Origin: JAFCUW01 sp049897565
GTDB taxonomy: Bacteria > Pseudomonadota > Gammaproteobacteria > Burkholderiales > Burkholderiaceae_D
DNA: 64,000 bases
Reading direction: 5' to 3'
Assembly: GCF_049897565.1 (NCBI RefSeq)
Contig: NZ_JAFCWM010000009.1
Coordinates: 124,001-188,000, forward strand
A program made the position numbers and the translations under genes. Under the pieces are notes generated by a model that saw nothing but the letters and a program-made list of their open reading frames with translations, was not told where the DNA came from and ran no database searches. Positions 1 to 9,598 of this stretch are shown piece after piece (position 1 is the stretch's first letter; the number at the start of each line of letters is the position of its first letter).

Positions 1-1281
1 GACGCCCGCCTTCTTCAGCACGTAGCCGGCTTCATGGGCCAGGATGCCGGCGTCGCGCGCCAGGGTCGACGGGCTGCACGAGACGTAGACGATGCGCTCG
101 GGCAGCATGTCCGGATGGCTGGCGCGCAGCCCGGCCAGTGCTTGCGCCAGGGCCATGGCGCCGTCGCGCGGCGGATCGATCAGCATGCGGTCGAACTTGC
201 CCAGCGCAACGAGGTCTTCGGTGGTGACGTCGAACAGGTTGCGCGTGAGGAAGCTGGTCTTGGCCGACAGGCCGTTCGCCCTGGCGTTGTCGAGCGCGCG
301 CTCGGTCAAGCTGGCGCTGCCTTCGATGCCGACCACTTCGGCGCAGCGGGTCGCCAGTGGCAAGGTGAAATTGCCCAGGCCGCAGAACAGGTCGGCGACG
401 CGGTGCTGCGGCTGCACGTCGAGCAGGCGCAGCGCGCTCGACACCAGTACCCGGTTGATCATGTGGTTGACCTGGGTGAAGTCGACCGGCTTGAACGGCA
501 TCTTGACGCCGAATTCGGGCAAGGTGTAGAACAGCTCTTTGCCGAGCGGATAGAACGGCGCGGCCGTCTCCGGGCCCTTGGTCTGCAGCCACCACTGGAT
601 GGTCCACTGGTCGGCGAAGGCCTTCAACAGCGTCTGGTCGGCGGGCGTCAGTGGCGCCATGATGCGCAGCACCATTGCGGTAACTTCCTCGCCGACGGCC
701 ACTTCGATCTGCGGCATCTGGTCGTAGATCGACAGCGCGCCGATCAGCGCGCGCAGCGGCAGCAACATCGCCTCTATGTGCGGCGGCAAAATTTTGCATT
801 GGGTCATGTCGGCAACGAAGGCGGAGCGCTTTTCGTGGAAGCCGACCAGCACCGTGTCCTTCTTGGCCACGTGGCGCACCGACAGCCGCGCCCGGTAGCG
901 ATAGCCCCAGGTCGGGCCGTACATCGGGCGCATGATGTTTTCCGCCTTGACCTTGCTGATATGCCAGAGGTTGTCTTCCAGCACGCGCTGCTTCATCGCC
1001 ACCTGGGCCGATGGCTCCAGGTGCTGCATCGAGCAGCCGCCGCAACTGTCGAAATGCGGGCACTTGGGCGCGACCCGCATCGGCGTGGCGCGGTGCAATT
1101 CGGTCATCCGCGCCGCCTCCCAGTTCTTCTTTTTCTTGAACGTCAAAAAGCTGACGCGCTCGCCGGGCAAGGCGCCTTCGACGAAAATCACCTTGCCGCT
1201 GGAGCCGTCCTCGTTTTGCAGGTGGCCTACGCCGCGCGCATCCATGTCGAGGGATTTGATGTCAATCTGAATGTCTGGCAT
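1..1281 (-). CDS. rlmD: 23S rRNA (uracil-1939-C5)-methyltransferase RlmD, 3' end cut by window edge
   Basis: SAM-dependent methyltransferase that converts U1939 of 23S rRNA to 5-methyluridine. Reading starts at an ATG at 1281 (MPDIQIDIKSLDMDARGVGH) and stays open to base 1. An N-terminal TRAM-like segment is followed by the cysteine cluster CPHFDSCGGC typical of the Fe-S site of the RumA/RlmD group. Near the window edge lies VSCSPSTLARD, matching the motif around the catalytic cysteine region of the family. About 427 codons are present, so only roughly the last 20 residues are missing. It is read in the same direction as rpoS, which ends about 95 bases upstream. The family is clear. The choice of RlmD over other TrmA-type enzymes rests on the TRAM segment plus the cysteine cluster. 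Confidence 0.93.
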   Translation of the reverse strand, partial: MPDIQIDIKSLDMDARGVGHLQNEDGSSGKVIFVEGALPGERVSFLTFKKKKNWEAARMTELHRATPMRVAPKCPHFDSCGGCSMQHLEPSAQVAMKQRVLEDNLWHISKVKAENIMRPMYGPTWGYRYRARLSVRHVAKKDTVLVGFHEKRSAFVADMTQCKILPPHIEAMLLPLRALIGALSIYDQMPQIEVAVGEEVTAMVLRIMAPLTPADQTLLKAFADQWTIQWWLQTKGPETAAPFYPLGKELFYTLPEFGVKMPFKPVDFTQVNHMINRVLVSSALRLLDVQPQHRVADLFCGLGNFTLPLATRCAEVVGIEGSASLTERALDNARANGLSAKTSFLTRNLFDVTTEDLVALGKFDRMLIDPPRDGAMALAQALAGLRASHPDMLPERIVYVSCSPSTLARDAGILAHEAGYVLKKAGV

Positions 1282-1376
1282 AGCGATTCGGCAATAAGAG
1301 TCGGCGGGCGCATGGTGCCGGCGGACGATGAATAGTGGGGAAACAAGCGGACTGCGAGCCGTTCAGCCCGGGCGCA

Positions 1377-2393
<1,017 letters not shown>

Positions 2394-2413
2394 GGGCGTT
2401 TCATGGCATCGGC

Positions 2414-3388
2414 TTAGCGGGTTGGCAGGAACCTGGACGGATCGACCGGTTTGCCCTGCTGGCGAATTTCAAAGTGCAGTTTGACCGAATCGGCGTCCGA
2501 ATCGCCCATCTCGGCGATCATCTGGCCCTTGTTTACGTTCTGGCCTTCTTTCACGACAATGCTGCGGTTGTGAGCGTAGGCCGACAGCAAGCTGTTGCTA
2601 TGCTTGACGATCACAAGGTTACCATAACCGCGGATGCCACTGCCAGCGTACATGACTTTTCCGGCGCCGGCCGCCATCACTTGCTGGCCAGGCCGGCCGG
2701 CGATGTCGATGCCCTTGTTCTTGCCTTCGTCGAAGCTGGCGACGATCTTGCCCTCGGACGGCCACATCCAGCTCAGTTTCTCGTCATCGGCCGCGCTGAC
2801 GGCGCTGCCCTGGACGATGGCCGTGGCCGGTGCGGCGACGACGGCTTTTTCCACTTTCGGCTCCGGCTTGTCGACCTTGTCGGCGTTGTCCGACTTATCC
2901 GATTTATCGGCGACCCTGGCGCCGTCGTCTTTCTTCATGTCCGCCAGCGCGGCGTCGCTGTAGGCCCGTTTATCGGCGCGCGGCGCGGTCTTTTTCGGCA
3001 CCACGGCCACCACCGGGGCCGGACGGCTCTCGGGCATCGCGATCGGCGTCGTTCTCACGGCGGCGCTGTCATGCTCGGGCGGGGCCACGCGCAGGACCTG
3101 GTCGACCTTGATGTCGTTCGGGTTGGCCAGGCTGTTCCATGCCACCACGTCGCGGTAATTCTGGCCGTGGTCGAGGGCGATGCGCAGCAAGGTGTCGCCG
3201 CGCTTGACGGTATAGGTGCCGCGCGCGTCGTCCTTGGCGTCGTCGGCGGCGGCAGGACGGGTGGCAACGGCGGGCGCAATACGGTCAATGACGGGCGCTT
3301 TGCGGTTGGTCGTGTTGCAGGCACTCAGCAATCCCAGGGACAGGGTCAGGGTCAGCAAGGCTAAAGGGCGTGTTTGGTTCATTCTCAT
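2414..3388 (-). CDS. nlpD: LysM/M23 lipoprotein NlpD (amidase activator)
   Basis: Outer-membrane lipoprotein of the NlpD/EnvC group, which activates cell-wall amidases at the septum. The start is placed at the ATG at 3388 (MRMNQTRPLALLTLTLSL), giving a signal peptide that ends in the lipobox LLSAC; a second ATG at 3382 is equally possible and an upstream GTG at 3421 would spoil the signal peptide. A LysM domain follows (GTYTVKRGDTLLRIALDHGQ), then a charged linker rich in Asp and Lys, then a C-terminal M23 fold (GKGIDIAGRPGQQVMAAGAG). The M23 zinc ligands look degenerate: no clear HxxxD or HxH is seen, as is usual in NlpD. It lies between pcm and rpoS with a 20-base gap to rpoS. Confidence 0.9.
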   Translation of the reverse strand: MRMNQTRPLALLTLTLSLGLLSACNTTNRKAPVIDRIAPAVATRPAAADDAKDDARGTYTVKRGDTLLRIALDHGQNYRDVVAWNSLANPNDIKVDQVLRVAPPEHDSAAVRTTPIAMPESRPAPVVAVVPKKTAPRADKRAYSDAALADMKKDDGARVADKSDKSDNADKVDKPEPKVEKAVVAAPATAIVQGSAVSAADDEKLSWMWPSEGKIVASFDEGKNKGIDIAGRPGQQVMAAGAGKVMYAGSGIRGYGNLVIVKHSNSLLSAYAHNRSIVVKEGQNVNKGQMIAEMGDSDADSVKLHFEIRQQGKPVDPSRFLPTR

Positions 3389-3430
3389 CAGTATAGGTGT
3401 CGGCAATCCATGGCTTGTCACACAGGCAGC

Positions 3431-4324
3431 TTAGACGGTGCCGGGGCGCAACGGTACAAAGTGACAAGCTTCGAGTGTTTCACTCATCCAGTCAGCCTTG
3501 CCGCAGCGGGTTATCAATTGCAGGTGCTGGACCTGCGCGCCCACCGGCGCGACCAGGCGGCCGCCGATGGCGAGTTGTTCGAGCAACGCCCGCGGGACCT
3601 CGAGGCCGGCTGCGGCCAGGATGATGCCGTCGAATGGGGCGACCTGCGGCAGGCCAAGCATACCATCTCCGTAATGCAAGCGCAGGTTAGAAATGCGCAA
3701 CGGCCGCAAATTCGATTTGGCCAGCTCGTGCAGCGGCCTGATCCGCTCGATCGAGAAGACCTCCTGCGCCACGCAGGCGAGCACGGCGGCCTGGTAGCCG
3801 CAGCCGGTGCCGATTTCGAGAACCCGGCCCATCTTGCCGCCGTTGCGCATCACTTCGATCATGCGCGCCACGATGTACGGCTGGGAAATGGTCTGGTGGT
3901 GGCCGATCGGCAGCGAGGCGTCGATGTACGCCTGGGCCGACAGCGCCGGCTCGATGAACATGTGGCGCGGCACCCGTTCGAGCGCGGCCAGCACCAGCTG
4001 ATCCTGCACGCCCTGCTTGGCGACGCGATTGACCATCTGGCGCCGGATGGCGTCCGACACCATCAGATCCGGACGCGGCGCGCTCGGCGTTGCCGGCTGG
4101 GCTCGCTGCAGCGCTTCACTGTGCGACTTCGACGGCGCCGCCCGCAAGGACGGGCTCGCATACGGCGCCAGCACCGCGGTACGGGCAGCGTTGCGCGTTG
4201 CTGTCTGCGGCGTGGCCACCGGTGCCGGCGAGTAGGCGCCCGGCTTGCGTTCAGCCGGCCGGGTCAGCGACGACAGCGGCAGCGGGAAGTTGCTGTTTTT
4301 CGGGGCGCCGAATCGATCTTTCAT
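3431..4324 (-). CDS. pcm: protein-L-isoaspartate O-methyltransferase with long disordered N-terminus
   Basis: Repairs isoaspartyl residues in aged proteins by SAM-dependent methylation. The catalytic domain runs from about residue 88 to 297 and shows the SAM-binding motif VLEIGTGCGYQAAVLA and the family signature SLPIGHHQTISQPYIVARM. The protein has 297 residues where the enzyme is usually near 210-220; the extra 85 N-terminal residues are rich in Ala, Pro, Ser and Thr and look disordered. The start overlaps the surE stop in an ATGA junction, so the two are probably translated in a coupled way, which supports the long start. A shorter start at Met 88 (MVSDAIRRQM) cannot be excluded. Confidence 0.93.
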   Translation of the reverse strand: MKDRFGAPKNSNFPLPLSSLTRPAERKPGAYSPAPVATPQTATRNAARTAVLAPYASPSLRAAPSKSHSEALQRAQPATPSAPRPDLMVSDAIRRQMVNRVAKQGVQDQLVLAALERVPRHMFIEPALSAQAYIDASLPIGHHQTISQPYIVARMIEVMRNGGKMGRVLEIGTGCGYQAAVLACVAQEVFSIERIRPLHELAKSNLRPLRISNLRLHYGDGMLGLPQVAPFDGIILAAAGLEVPRALLEQLAIGGRLVAPVGAQVQHLQLITRCGKADWMSETLEACHFVPLRPGTV

Positions 4325-5058
4325 GCCAAATCCCGTGCCAGCTGAACGAGCTGCGTCTTGTGGGTCAGGTCGACCTGCAGCGGCGTGATCGACACCTGGC
4401 CCTGGGCGACGGCGTGAAAATCGGTGCCTTCGCCAGCATCGCGGGTGGCGCCGGGCGGGCCGATCCAGAAGATTTCACGGCCACGCGGGTCGAGCGCGCG
4501 GATCACCGGCTCGGCCTGGTGGCGGCGGCCGAGCCGGGTGGCGCGGATCGCACCGAGCTTGTCGTAGGGCAGATTCGGAATGTTCACGTTGAGCAGCCAC
4601 GGCGCGGCCAGCTCGTCGAAGCGGCGCAGCACGATGTCGCGCGCCAGCCTGGCGGCGGCGTCGATGTGGGTCCAGCCGTGTTCGGCTTGCGAAAAGGCGA
4701 TCGCCGGGATGCCGAACAGGTAGCCCTCGGTGGCGGCGGCGACGGTGCCGGAATACAGCGTGTCGTCGCCCATGTTGGGGCCGTTGTTGATGCCCGACAC
4801 GACCAGGTCGGGACGGTAGTCGAGCATGCCGGTGAGCGCGACGTGGACGCAATCGGTCGGCGTGCCGTTGACGAAATAGAAACCGTTGGAAGCTTGCTGA
4901 ACCGACAAGGGGCGATCGAGCGACAGAGAATTCGACGCGCCCGAGCGATTGCTGTCGGGCGCGACCACGACGATGTCGGCAACCGCGGCCAGCGCCTCGG
5001 CCAGGGCATTGATGCCCGGGGCGAGATAGCCGTCGTCATTACTGATAAGTATTCTCAT
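4321..5058 (-). CDS. surE: 5'/3'-nucleotidase SurE
   Basis: Metal-dependent phosphatase acting on nucleoside monophosphates, cytoplasmic. The 245-residue protein has the expected length. It begins MRILISNDDGYLAPGI, with the two metal-binding aspartates, and continues with APDSNRSGASNSL and SGINNGPNMGDDTLYSGTVAA, both conserved metal or substrate site segments. It is the first gene of the surE-pcm-nlpD-rpoS operon. The 248 bases upstream, to 5307, separate it from the preceding gene and should hold its promoter; no box there was convincing. Confidence 0.95.
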   Translation of the reverse strand: MRILISNDDGYLAPGINALAEALAAVADIVVVAPDSNRSGASNSLSLDRPLSVQQASNGFYFVNGTPTDCVHVALTGMLDYRPDLVVSGINNGPNMGDDTLYSGTVAAATEGYLFGIPAIAFSQAEHGWTHIDAAARLARDIVLRRFDELAAPWLLNVNIPNLPYDKLGAIRATRLGRRHQAEPVIRALDPRGREIFWIGPPGATRDAGEGTDFHAVAQGQVSITPLQVDLTHKTQLVQLARDLA

Positions 5059-5306
5059 GCAGCAATTTTACCCGAAGCAACGCCAGCATCGGCGCGATGG
5101 GGAAAACTATCGTTGCAGCGCCAACACACCGTTGTCAGGATGATTGCGAACAGGCCTGCCACGCGCGCTACCACCTGCAGAAATGACGCCCATCCGAGCG
5201 CGGACCTATTCTGATCGCCTTCAACGCATATTGTGACGTTGAATGGGTCCCACTGGCGCGAGAATGACGTAGAAAAATCGTTGCAGTAGTGCGCTACTTC
5301 CCTGGC

Positions 5307-7745
5307 CTATTGCCCGCCGGCCTGCTTGCCGCCGGCCGCTTCGAGCAGTGCCTCTTCGAAGAAGGACTGCACCGCTTCGCCGAATGCCAGCAGGGCATCC
5401 TTGTCGCCCTGGTGCATGTAGACCTCCTTGATCATCTTCACGCCCTTGCGCCGCAGCGGCGTGGCGACGTTCGGCCCCAGCACCATCGGCGACAGGCTGT
5501 CGGCCAGCTCGCGCGCTTCCCGCGGACTGTGCAGCTTCAGGTCCTTCAGCTTGTCGAGTTCCTGGGCGAGCGACTTCGGGCTGGCGGCCGCGCCGCGCAC
5601 TTCGAGGATTGCCGCCTTGGTGCCCAGTTCACCGCGGTCGGACTCGTGCGGCCCGGACGCCATGCCGATATGGCGCAGGCGGTCGTTGCCTTTCTGTACC
5701 GTCTCGCTCAGTGTCCGCGCGGCGCTGGTGTTGCCCTGGCTCGACAAGGTCTCCGACAGCAGTTTTTTACTGTAGAGCGTTTCGATGTCGTCCATGCCAA
5801 GGATGCGCTCGTGCAGATTGACGACGTGCTCCTGCAGGGAGCGCGCGGCGTCGAGGTAGCCCTTTTCGCCCAAGGTGCTCGACAGGCGCAGCTGCGCGCT
5901 GAGCGTATCGGGATGCTCGGCGCCAAGACGCAGCTTGTGCGAGCGCACCAGCGTTTCCTGGATCGCCAGCACGGCATCGAGGTCGCCGCGCACGGCGAGA
6001 ATTTCGGCCAGCGCCTCGCGCGCCTGCACCGTGTAGCGGTGCTCGGCGCCGGCATGGCGCTCGCGCGCGCGCACCACCGACTCCTGCAGCTTGATGGCCT
6101 GGGCCGTTTCGCCCAGCTGACACAGCAGCAGCGACAGCCGTTCGGTGCTGCGCAGCGTGTCCTCGTGCTCGCTGCCGAGCAGGCGTTCACGGCCGAACCG
6201 CACCCGCTCGTACAGGAAACGCCCCCGTTCAGGGTTGCCGGAAGAAATGATGGTGTCGGCCTGGGCGGCAATGCTGGCCAGGGTCATCACATGGTCGGGG
6301 CCGGACAGCTTGTCCCACGCCTCGACGATCTGTTCGTGCAGCGGCAGCGCCGCGGCGAAGTCGCCCAACTGGGCCAGCGTGGCGGCCAGGCCGGACTGGG
6401 CGGCCAGCGTGTCGGGATGGTCGGCGCCGAACAGGCGCTGGCAGTCGTCGGCCAGCTGTTCGTACAGGAACTTAGCTTCGTCGAGCTTGCCGACCTTGCG
6501 CAGCAGGTCGGCCAGGCAGGAACGGCTGAGGCGAGTGTCGGCGTGGTCTTCGCCGAGCAGGCGCTGGCGCAAGCGCGTGCTTTCTTCGTAGCATTGCTGG
6601 GCCTGGCGCTCGCGGCCCTGGCGCCGGTACAGGTCGCCCAGGCGCTTCAGGTCGGCCGCCAGCGGCACCGACACGGCGGTGGAAATGCCGTCGGCCGACA
6701 GCAGGCGGGCAGCCGAGATGTTGGTCAGCAGGCCGACTTCGGCGTGCGATTGCCAGGGAAAGTGGCCGTCGGCGACCCAGTCGAGCAAGGTCTCGAAAGT
6801 ACGGGTCAGCGAAAAACGGTCGCCTTCGGGGTCGGCGCGCACCGACAGATGGTCACCGCTGGACATGGCGTTGGTTTGCTGCAGCTGCACTTCGTCGAGG
6901 TAGCTGTCGAGCGAGAGCTGGGCCAGTCCGTATGATTCACGCAGCAGCTTTTCGAGCGCCGGCTGGTAGCCGGCCAGGCCTTTTTGCGGGTCGCCGCGGC
7001 GCCACTGCAGCCGGCGCGCGCAGTCGGCGCTGTCGATCGAGCACGGCAGCGGGTAGACCAGCAGCGGGCGCTGTGCCTCTTCGTGGCTGCAGCGGTATTC
7101 GATGCTGCGGGTGACCACGCCGGCGAGGCCTTCGAGGCTGCGCTGGTTCGGCGTAAACAGCGCCACCAGCTTGCGCGGCAGCAGCGTGGTGCAGATGCTG
7201 ACGGCGGCCGAGCGGCCACTGCGGGCGTCGACCAGCACGTGGCGGAAGCGGCGCGCCAGGTGGTCGGCGAAGCAGCGAAACAGCGCCGGGCAGGCGGCGA
7301 ACAGGCCGTCCCAGTCCACGCGGTCGGCACGCTCGCCGTAGCGGTCGTCGAAGCGGCCGGCGCGCATCAGGTACAGCGGACGGCTGTGATCGACACGCTC
7401 GACGTATGGCTCCCAGTCGACCGCCTCGAGCACCTGGCGAGCCATCTTGACGTCGCTGAGCGGCGCGGCGGTGCGCGCCAGCAGCTCGATGTGGTCGCGG
7501 CAGGCCTCGAAATATTCGAGCAGGCCGGGACGATCGTCATGCTGGTCGAAGTAGTGGTGCAGGCCAGGCGATTCGGTGTCCCAATCGATCATGAGCACCG
7601 GCACCGTGGCGTTGTTGCGCCCCGCCAGCAGCACTGCCATGTTCGACAGCGCCACACTGCGCGCCGTTCCGCTCTCGAATGAGTAGAACGTGGTCACTTC
7701 GCCGGCAGCGGTTATCGGCGGTAGCGTAATACGGGTCATTTCCAT
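5307..7745 (-). CDS. KGGVGR-variant ATPase with kinesin-light-chain-type TPR repeats, partner of TIR protein
   Basis: Large cytoplasmic protein of 812 residues. The start at 7745 is chosen because AAAAGGGG lies five bases upstream and directly after the TIR gene stop. Residues 16-330 resemble the ParA/MinD-like ATPase group in which the P-loop reads FYSYKGGVGRS. Here the segment at residues 20-30 is FYSFESGTARS, so the signature lysine is Glu and the usual second lysine is Arg. The switch-like WDTESPGL (55-62) and Walker-B-like VLVDARSGRS (170-179) are kept. Residues from about 370 to 690 form roughly seven 42-residue TPRs with the kinesin-light-chain signature (GEDHADT, GADHPDT, GSEHEDT, GAEHPDT). 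A helical C-terminus follows. Co-transcribed with the TIR gene. A role in NAD-linked immunity or signalling is inference from the partner. Confidence 0.85.
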   Translation of the reverse strand: MEMTRITLPPITAAGEVTTFYSFESGTARSVALSNMAVLLAGRNNATVPVLMIDWDTESPGLHHYFDQHDDRPGLLEYFEACRDHIELLARTAAPLSDVKMARQVLEAVDWEPYVERVDHSRPLYLMRAGRFDDRYGERADRVDWDGLFAACPALFRCFADHLARRFRHVLVDARSGRSAAVSICTTLLPRKLVALFTPNQRSLEGLAGVVTRSIEYRCSHEEAQRPLLVYPLPCSIDSADCARRLQWRRGDPQKGLAGYQPALEKLLRESYGLAQLSLDSYLDEVQLQQTNAMSSGDHLSVRADPEGDRFSLTRTFETLLDWVADGHFPWQSHAEVGLLTNISAARLLSADGISTAVSVPLAADLKRLGDLYRRQGRERQAQQCYEESTRLRQRLLGEDHADTRLSRSCLADLLRKVGKLDEAKFLYEQLADDCQRLFGADHPDTLAAQSGLAATLAQLGDFAAALPLHEQIVEAWDKLSGPDHVMTLASIAAQADTIISSGNPERGRFLYERVRFGRERLLGSEHEDTLRSTERLSLLLCQLGETAQAIKLQESVVRARERHAGAEHRYTVQAREALAEILAVRGDLDAVLAIQETLVRSHKLRLGAEHPDTLSAQLRLSSTLGEKGYLDAARSLQEHVVNLHERILGMDDIETLYSKKLLSETLSSQGNTSAARTLSETVQKGNDRLRHIGMASGPHESDRGELGTKAAILEVRGAAASPKSLAQELDKLKDLKLHSPREARELADSLSPMVLGPNVATPLRRKGVKMIKEVYMHQGDKDALLAFGEAVQSFFEEALLEAAGGKQAGGQ

Positions 7746-7755
7746 AGAACCCCTT

Positions 7756-8364
7756 TTATTTTTTTGGGAACAATACTTCCGGTATGTCGCGCCATTCAGG
7801 TGGGACATCCGGAAGCACGAAATGGTTGCAGTCGTGGCTCGCAGGCGTGTACATTTTCTGGTACTGATAGTGCAACACGATGCGCTTGACGATCTTGTCG
7901 ATGTCGGGGATGAAGTCGATGTTCGACTTCAGGTCCGCGGTGGCCATCGTGAAATGCGAAAAGTCCACGTACAGGCTCGAATTGGTAATTTGCGGCGGCA
8001 GCTTGGTCGGGTGGCGCGTCATGATGACCGGGATGATCAGGTGGCTCGGCAGGTCGTACCACTGGCTGCGTTCGGCCTCGAGCAGCTGCATCGCCGCGTA
8101 CTCGCGCCGGGTGTAGGGATGGGCCTCGTACTTCGGCGTGTAGATCATGATCATGCACACGCTCTCGCACATGGCGCGGGCGATTTTCCGGTCGAGGTCG
8201 TCCCCGCCGCCGAGTTGCTCATGGTCGACGAACAGCTCGTCCTCGTTGTCGAAATACGGTTCCAGGTAGCAGCGCAGCGCATCGGCGAGCGCGGTTTTGA
8301 AGCGGAGCATCAGGTCGTGGCGGCCATGTGCATAACTGAAGAAACAGCCATAACGGATTGCCAT
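7756..8364 (-). CDS. TIR-domain protein
   Basis: Protein of 202 residues, first gene of a two-gene unit. The N-terminal TIR fold starts with the beta-A box YGCFFSYAHG; a central segment LFVDHEQLGGGDDLDRKIARA corresponds to the BB loop and helix B region, and MIMIYTPKYEAHPYTRREYAAM holds Glu 88, at the place of the catalytic glutamate of NAD-cleaving TIR domains. The C-terminal 90 residues (PVIMTRH onwards) complete the fold and add a short tail. A strong ribosome site (GGGGAGG) precedes the ATG. Nine bases separate its stop from the ATPase/TPR start, so the two are surely one operon. TIR proteins of this type are often paired with KGGVGR-type ATPases; the enzymatic activity is inferred, not shown. 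Confidence 0.85.
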   Translation of the reverse strand: MAIRYGCFFSYAHGRHDLMLRFKTALADALRCYLEPYFDNEDELFVDHEQLGGGDDLDRKIARAMCESVCMIMIYTPKYEAHPYTRREYAAMQLLEAERSQWYDLPSHLIIPVIMTRHPTKLPPQITNSSLYVDFSHFTMATADLKSNIDFIPDIDKIVKRIVLHYQYQKMYTPASHDCNHFVLPDVPPEWRDIPEVLFPKK

Positions 8365-8559
8365 TTCTACCTCCCCATTTACAAAATGCTAACGGCGCGC
8401 TCGCATCAAGACTGTAACAAGCTCGACACTTGCCACTTTGCGCGAACGCAAAACCTCCTGCGGCCTCAAGCGCATTGGCAGAGGGCGCGAGAACGGGCAT
8501 AATCAAAAATCAAACGGTCGTACTATTTTTTAATTAAACACAAGCAAGCGGAGACGGCG

Positions 8560-9534
8560 ATGAAAGCGGTGGTATGCAAAGCGTGGGGGCTGCCAGACAG
8601 CCTGGAAGTGCAGGACTTGCCCGACCCGGTGGCGGGACCGGGCGAAGTGGTCATCGACGTCAAGGCGGCCGGCGTCAACTTTCCGGACGTACTGATCATC
8701 CAGGGCAAGTACCAAGTCAAGCCGGCCTTGCCGTTTACGCCGGGCAGCGAACTGTCGGGCGTGGTGCGCGCGGTCGGTGACGGCGTGGCCAGCGTCAAGG
8801 TCGGCGACAAGGTGATCGCGTTCACCGCCCAGGGCGCGTTCGCCCAGCAGGTGGTGGCGCCGGCGCAGGCCGTGATGCCGATGCCGCCCGGCATGGACTT
8901 CGACACCGCCGCCGCCATCACCCTCACCTACGGCACGTCGCACCACGCGGTCGTCGACCGCGCCGCGCTGAAGGCTGGCGAGACGATGCTGGTGCTGGGC
9001 GCGGCCGGCGGCGTCGGGCTGGCGGCGATCGAGATCGGCAAGGCGCTCGGCGCGCGCGTGATTGCGGCTGCCTCGAGCGACGACAAGCTGGCGGTGTGCC
9101 GCGAGCACGGCGCCGACGACACCATTAATTACACGACGGCCGACTTGCGCGAAGCGATCAAGGCGGCGACCGGCGGCAAGGGACCTGACGTCATCTACGA
9201 CCCGGTCGGCGGTGCCTATGCGGAGGCGGCGTTTCGCTCGATCGGCTGGCGCGGGCGTTACCTGGTGGTGGGCTTTGCCAACGGCGAGATCCCGAAGTTG
9301 CCGTGGAACCTGATGCTGCTGAAAGGCGCCTCGGTGGTCGGCGTCTTCTGGGGCGAGTTCGCCAAGCGCGAGCCGAAAGCGAACATGGGCGCGATGCGCC
9401 AGCTGCTGGGCTGGCTGGCCGAGGGCAAGATCAAGCCGCGCATTTCCGGCCGCTATGCGCTGGCGGACACGGCGAGGGCGCTCAACGACATGGCGGCGCG
9501 CAAGGTCACCGGCAAGGTCGTCATCGTGCCCTAG
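8560..9534 (+). CDS. NADPH:quinone oxidoreductase family protein (zinc-independent MDR)
   Basis: Medium-chain dehydrogenase/reductase of 324 residues. The N-terminal GroES-like fold (GEVVIDVKAAGVNFPDVLIIQGKY) is followed by a Rossmann domain with the nucleotide motif LGAAGGVGLAAIEIG at about residue 147. The structural and catalytic zinc cysteines of alcohol dehydrogenases are absent, which places it with the quinone oxidoreductase/zeta-crystallin group that uses NADPH. GGAGA lies upstream of the ATG. It is divergent from the TIR operon across 195 bases and ends just before a perfect palindrome that can act as its terminator. The substrate cannot be told from sequence. A second member of the superfamily lies at 53975. 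Confidence 0.88.
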   Translation: MKAVVCKAWGLPDSLEVQDLPDPVAGPGEVVIDVKAAGVNFPDVLIIQGKYQVKPALPFTPGSELSGVVRAVGDGVASVKVGDKVIAFTAQGAFAQQVVAPAQAVMPMPPGMDFDTAAAITLTYGTSHHAVVDRAALKAGETMLVLGAAGGVGLAAIEIGKALGARVIAAASSDDKLAVCREHGADDTINYTTADLREAIKAATGGKGPDVIYDPVGGAYAEAAFRSIGWRGRYLVVGFANGEIPKLPWNLMLLKGASVVGVFWGEFAKREPKANMGAMRQLLGWLAEGKIKPRISGRYALADTARALNDMAARKVTGKVVIVP

Positions 9535-9537
9535 CAG

Positions 9538-9571
9538 AAAACGGGGTCAGACCTAGGTCTGACCCCGTTTT
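9538..9571. repeat. perfect 34-bp palindrome (REP-like), also bidirectional terminator
   Basis: Arms AAAACGGGGTCAGACCT at 9538-9554 and its exact reverse complement at 9555-9571, with no loop bases between. It lies between two convergent genes whose stops are close on either side. The A-tract on one side and T-tract on the other let it fold as an intrinsic terminator in both directions. The core GGGGTCAGACCT is shared with the longer palindromes at 54974, 59210 and 62084, so it belongs to the same repeat family. Confidence 0.85.
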
Positions 9572-9598
9572 TGAGACAAGCCTGGAGCGGCTGCGCCT

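Noticed and set aside
34..1335. Long plus-strand open frame opposite rlmD
   Set aside because: It runs antisense to a clearly recognised gene; high GC content makes stop codons rare on the opposite strand. The same applies to many other long antisense frames, for example those at 5289-6935, 18004-20727, 28170-29972, 34600-37527, 55241-57928 and 59488-61524.
2414..3421. GTG start of nlpD at 3421
   Set aside because: It would place polar residues before the signal peptide and has no ribosome site; the ATG at 3388 or 3382 gives a normal lipoprotein signal.
5307..7808. Longer start for the ATPase/TPR gene at 7808
   Set aside because: It overlaps the end of the TIR gene and adds residues with no family support, while the ATG at 7745 has a strong ribosome site at the right distance.
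5307..8364. FxSxx-COOH peptide modification system
   Set aside because: The TIR and ATPase/TPR parts recall that system, but no radical SAM enzyme, no FxSxx peptide and no other partner is present in the neighbourhood.
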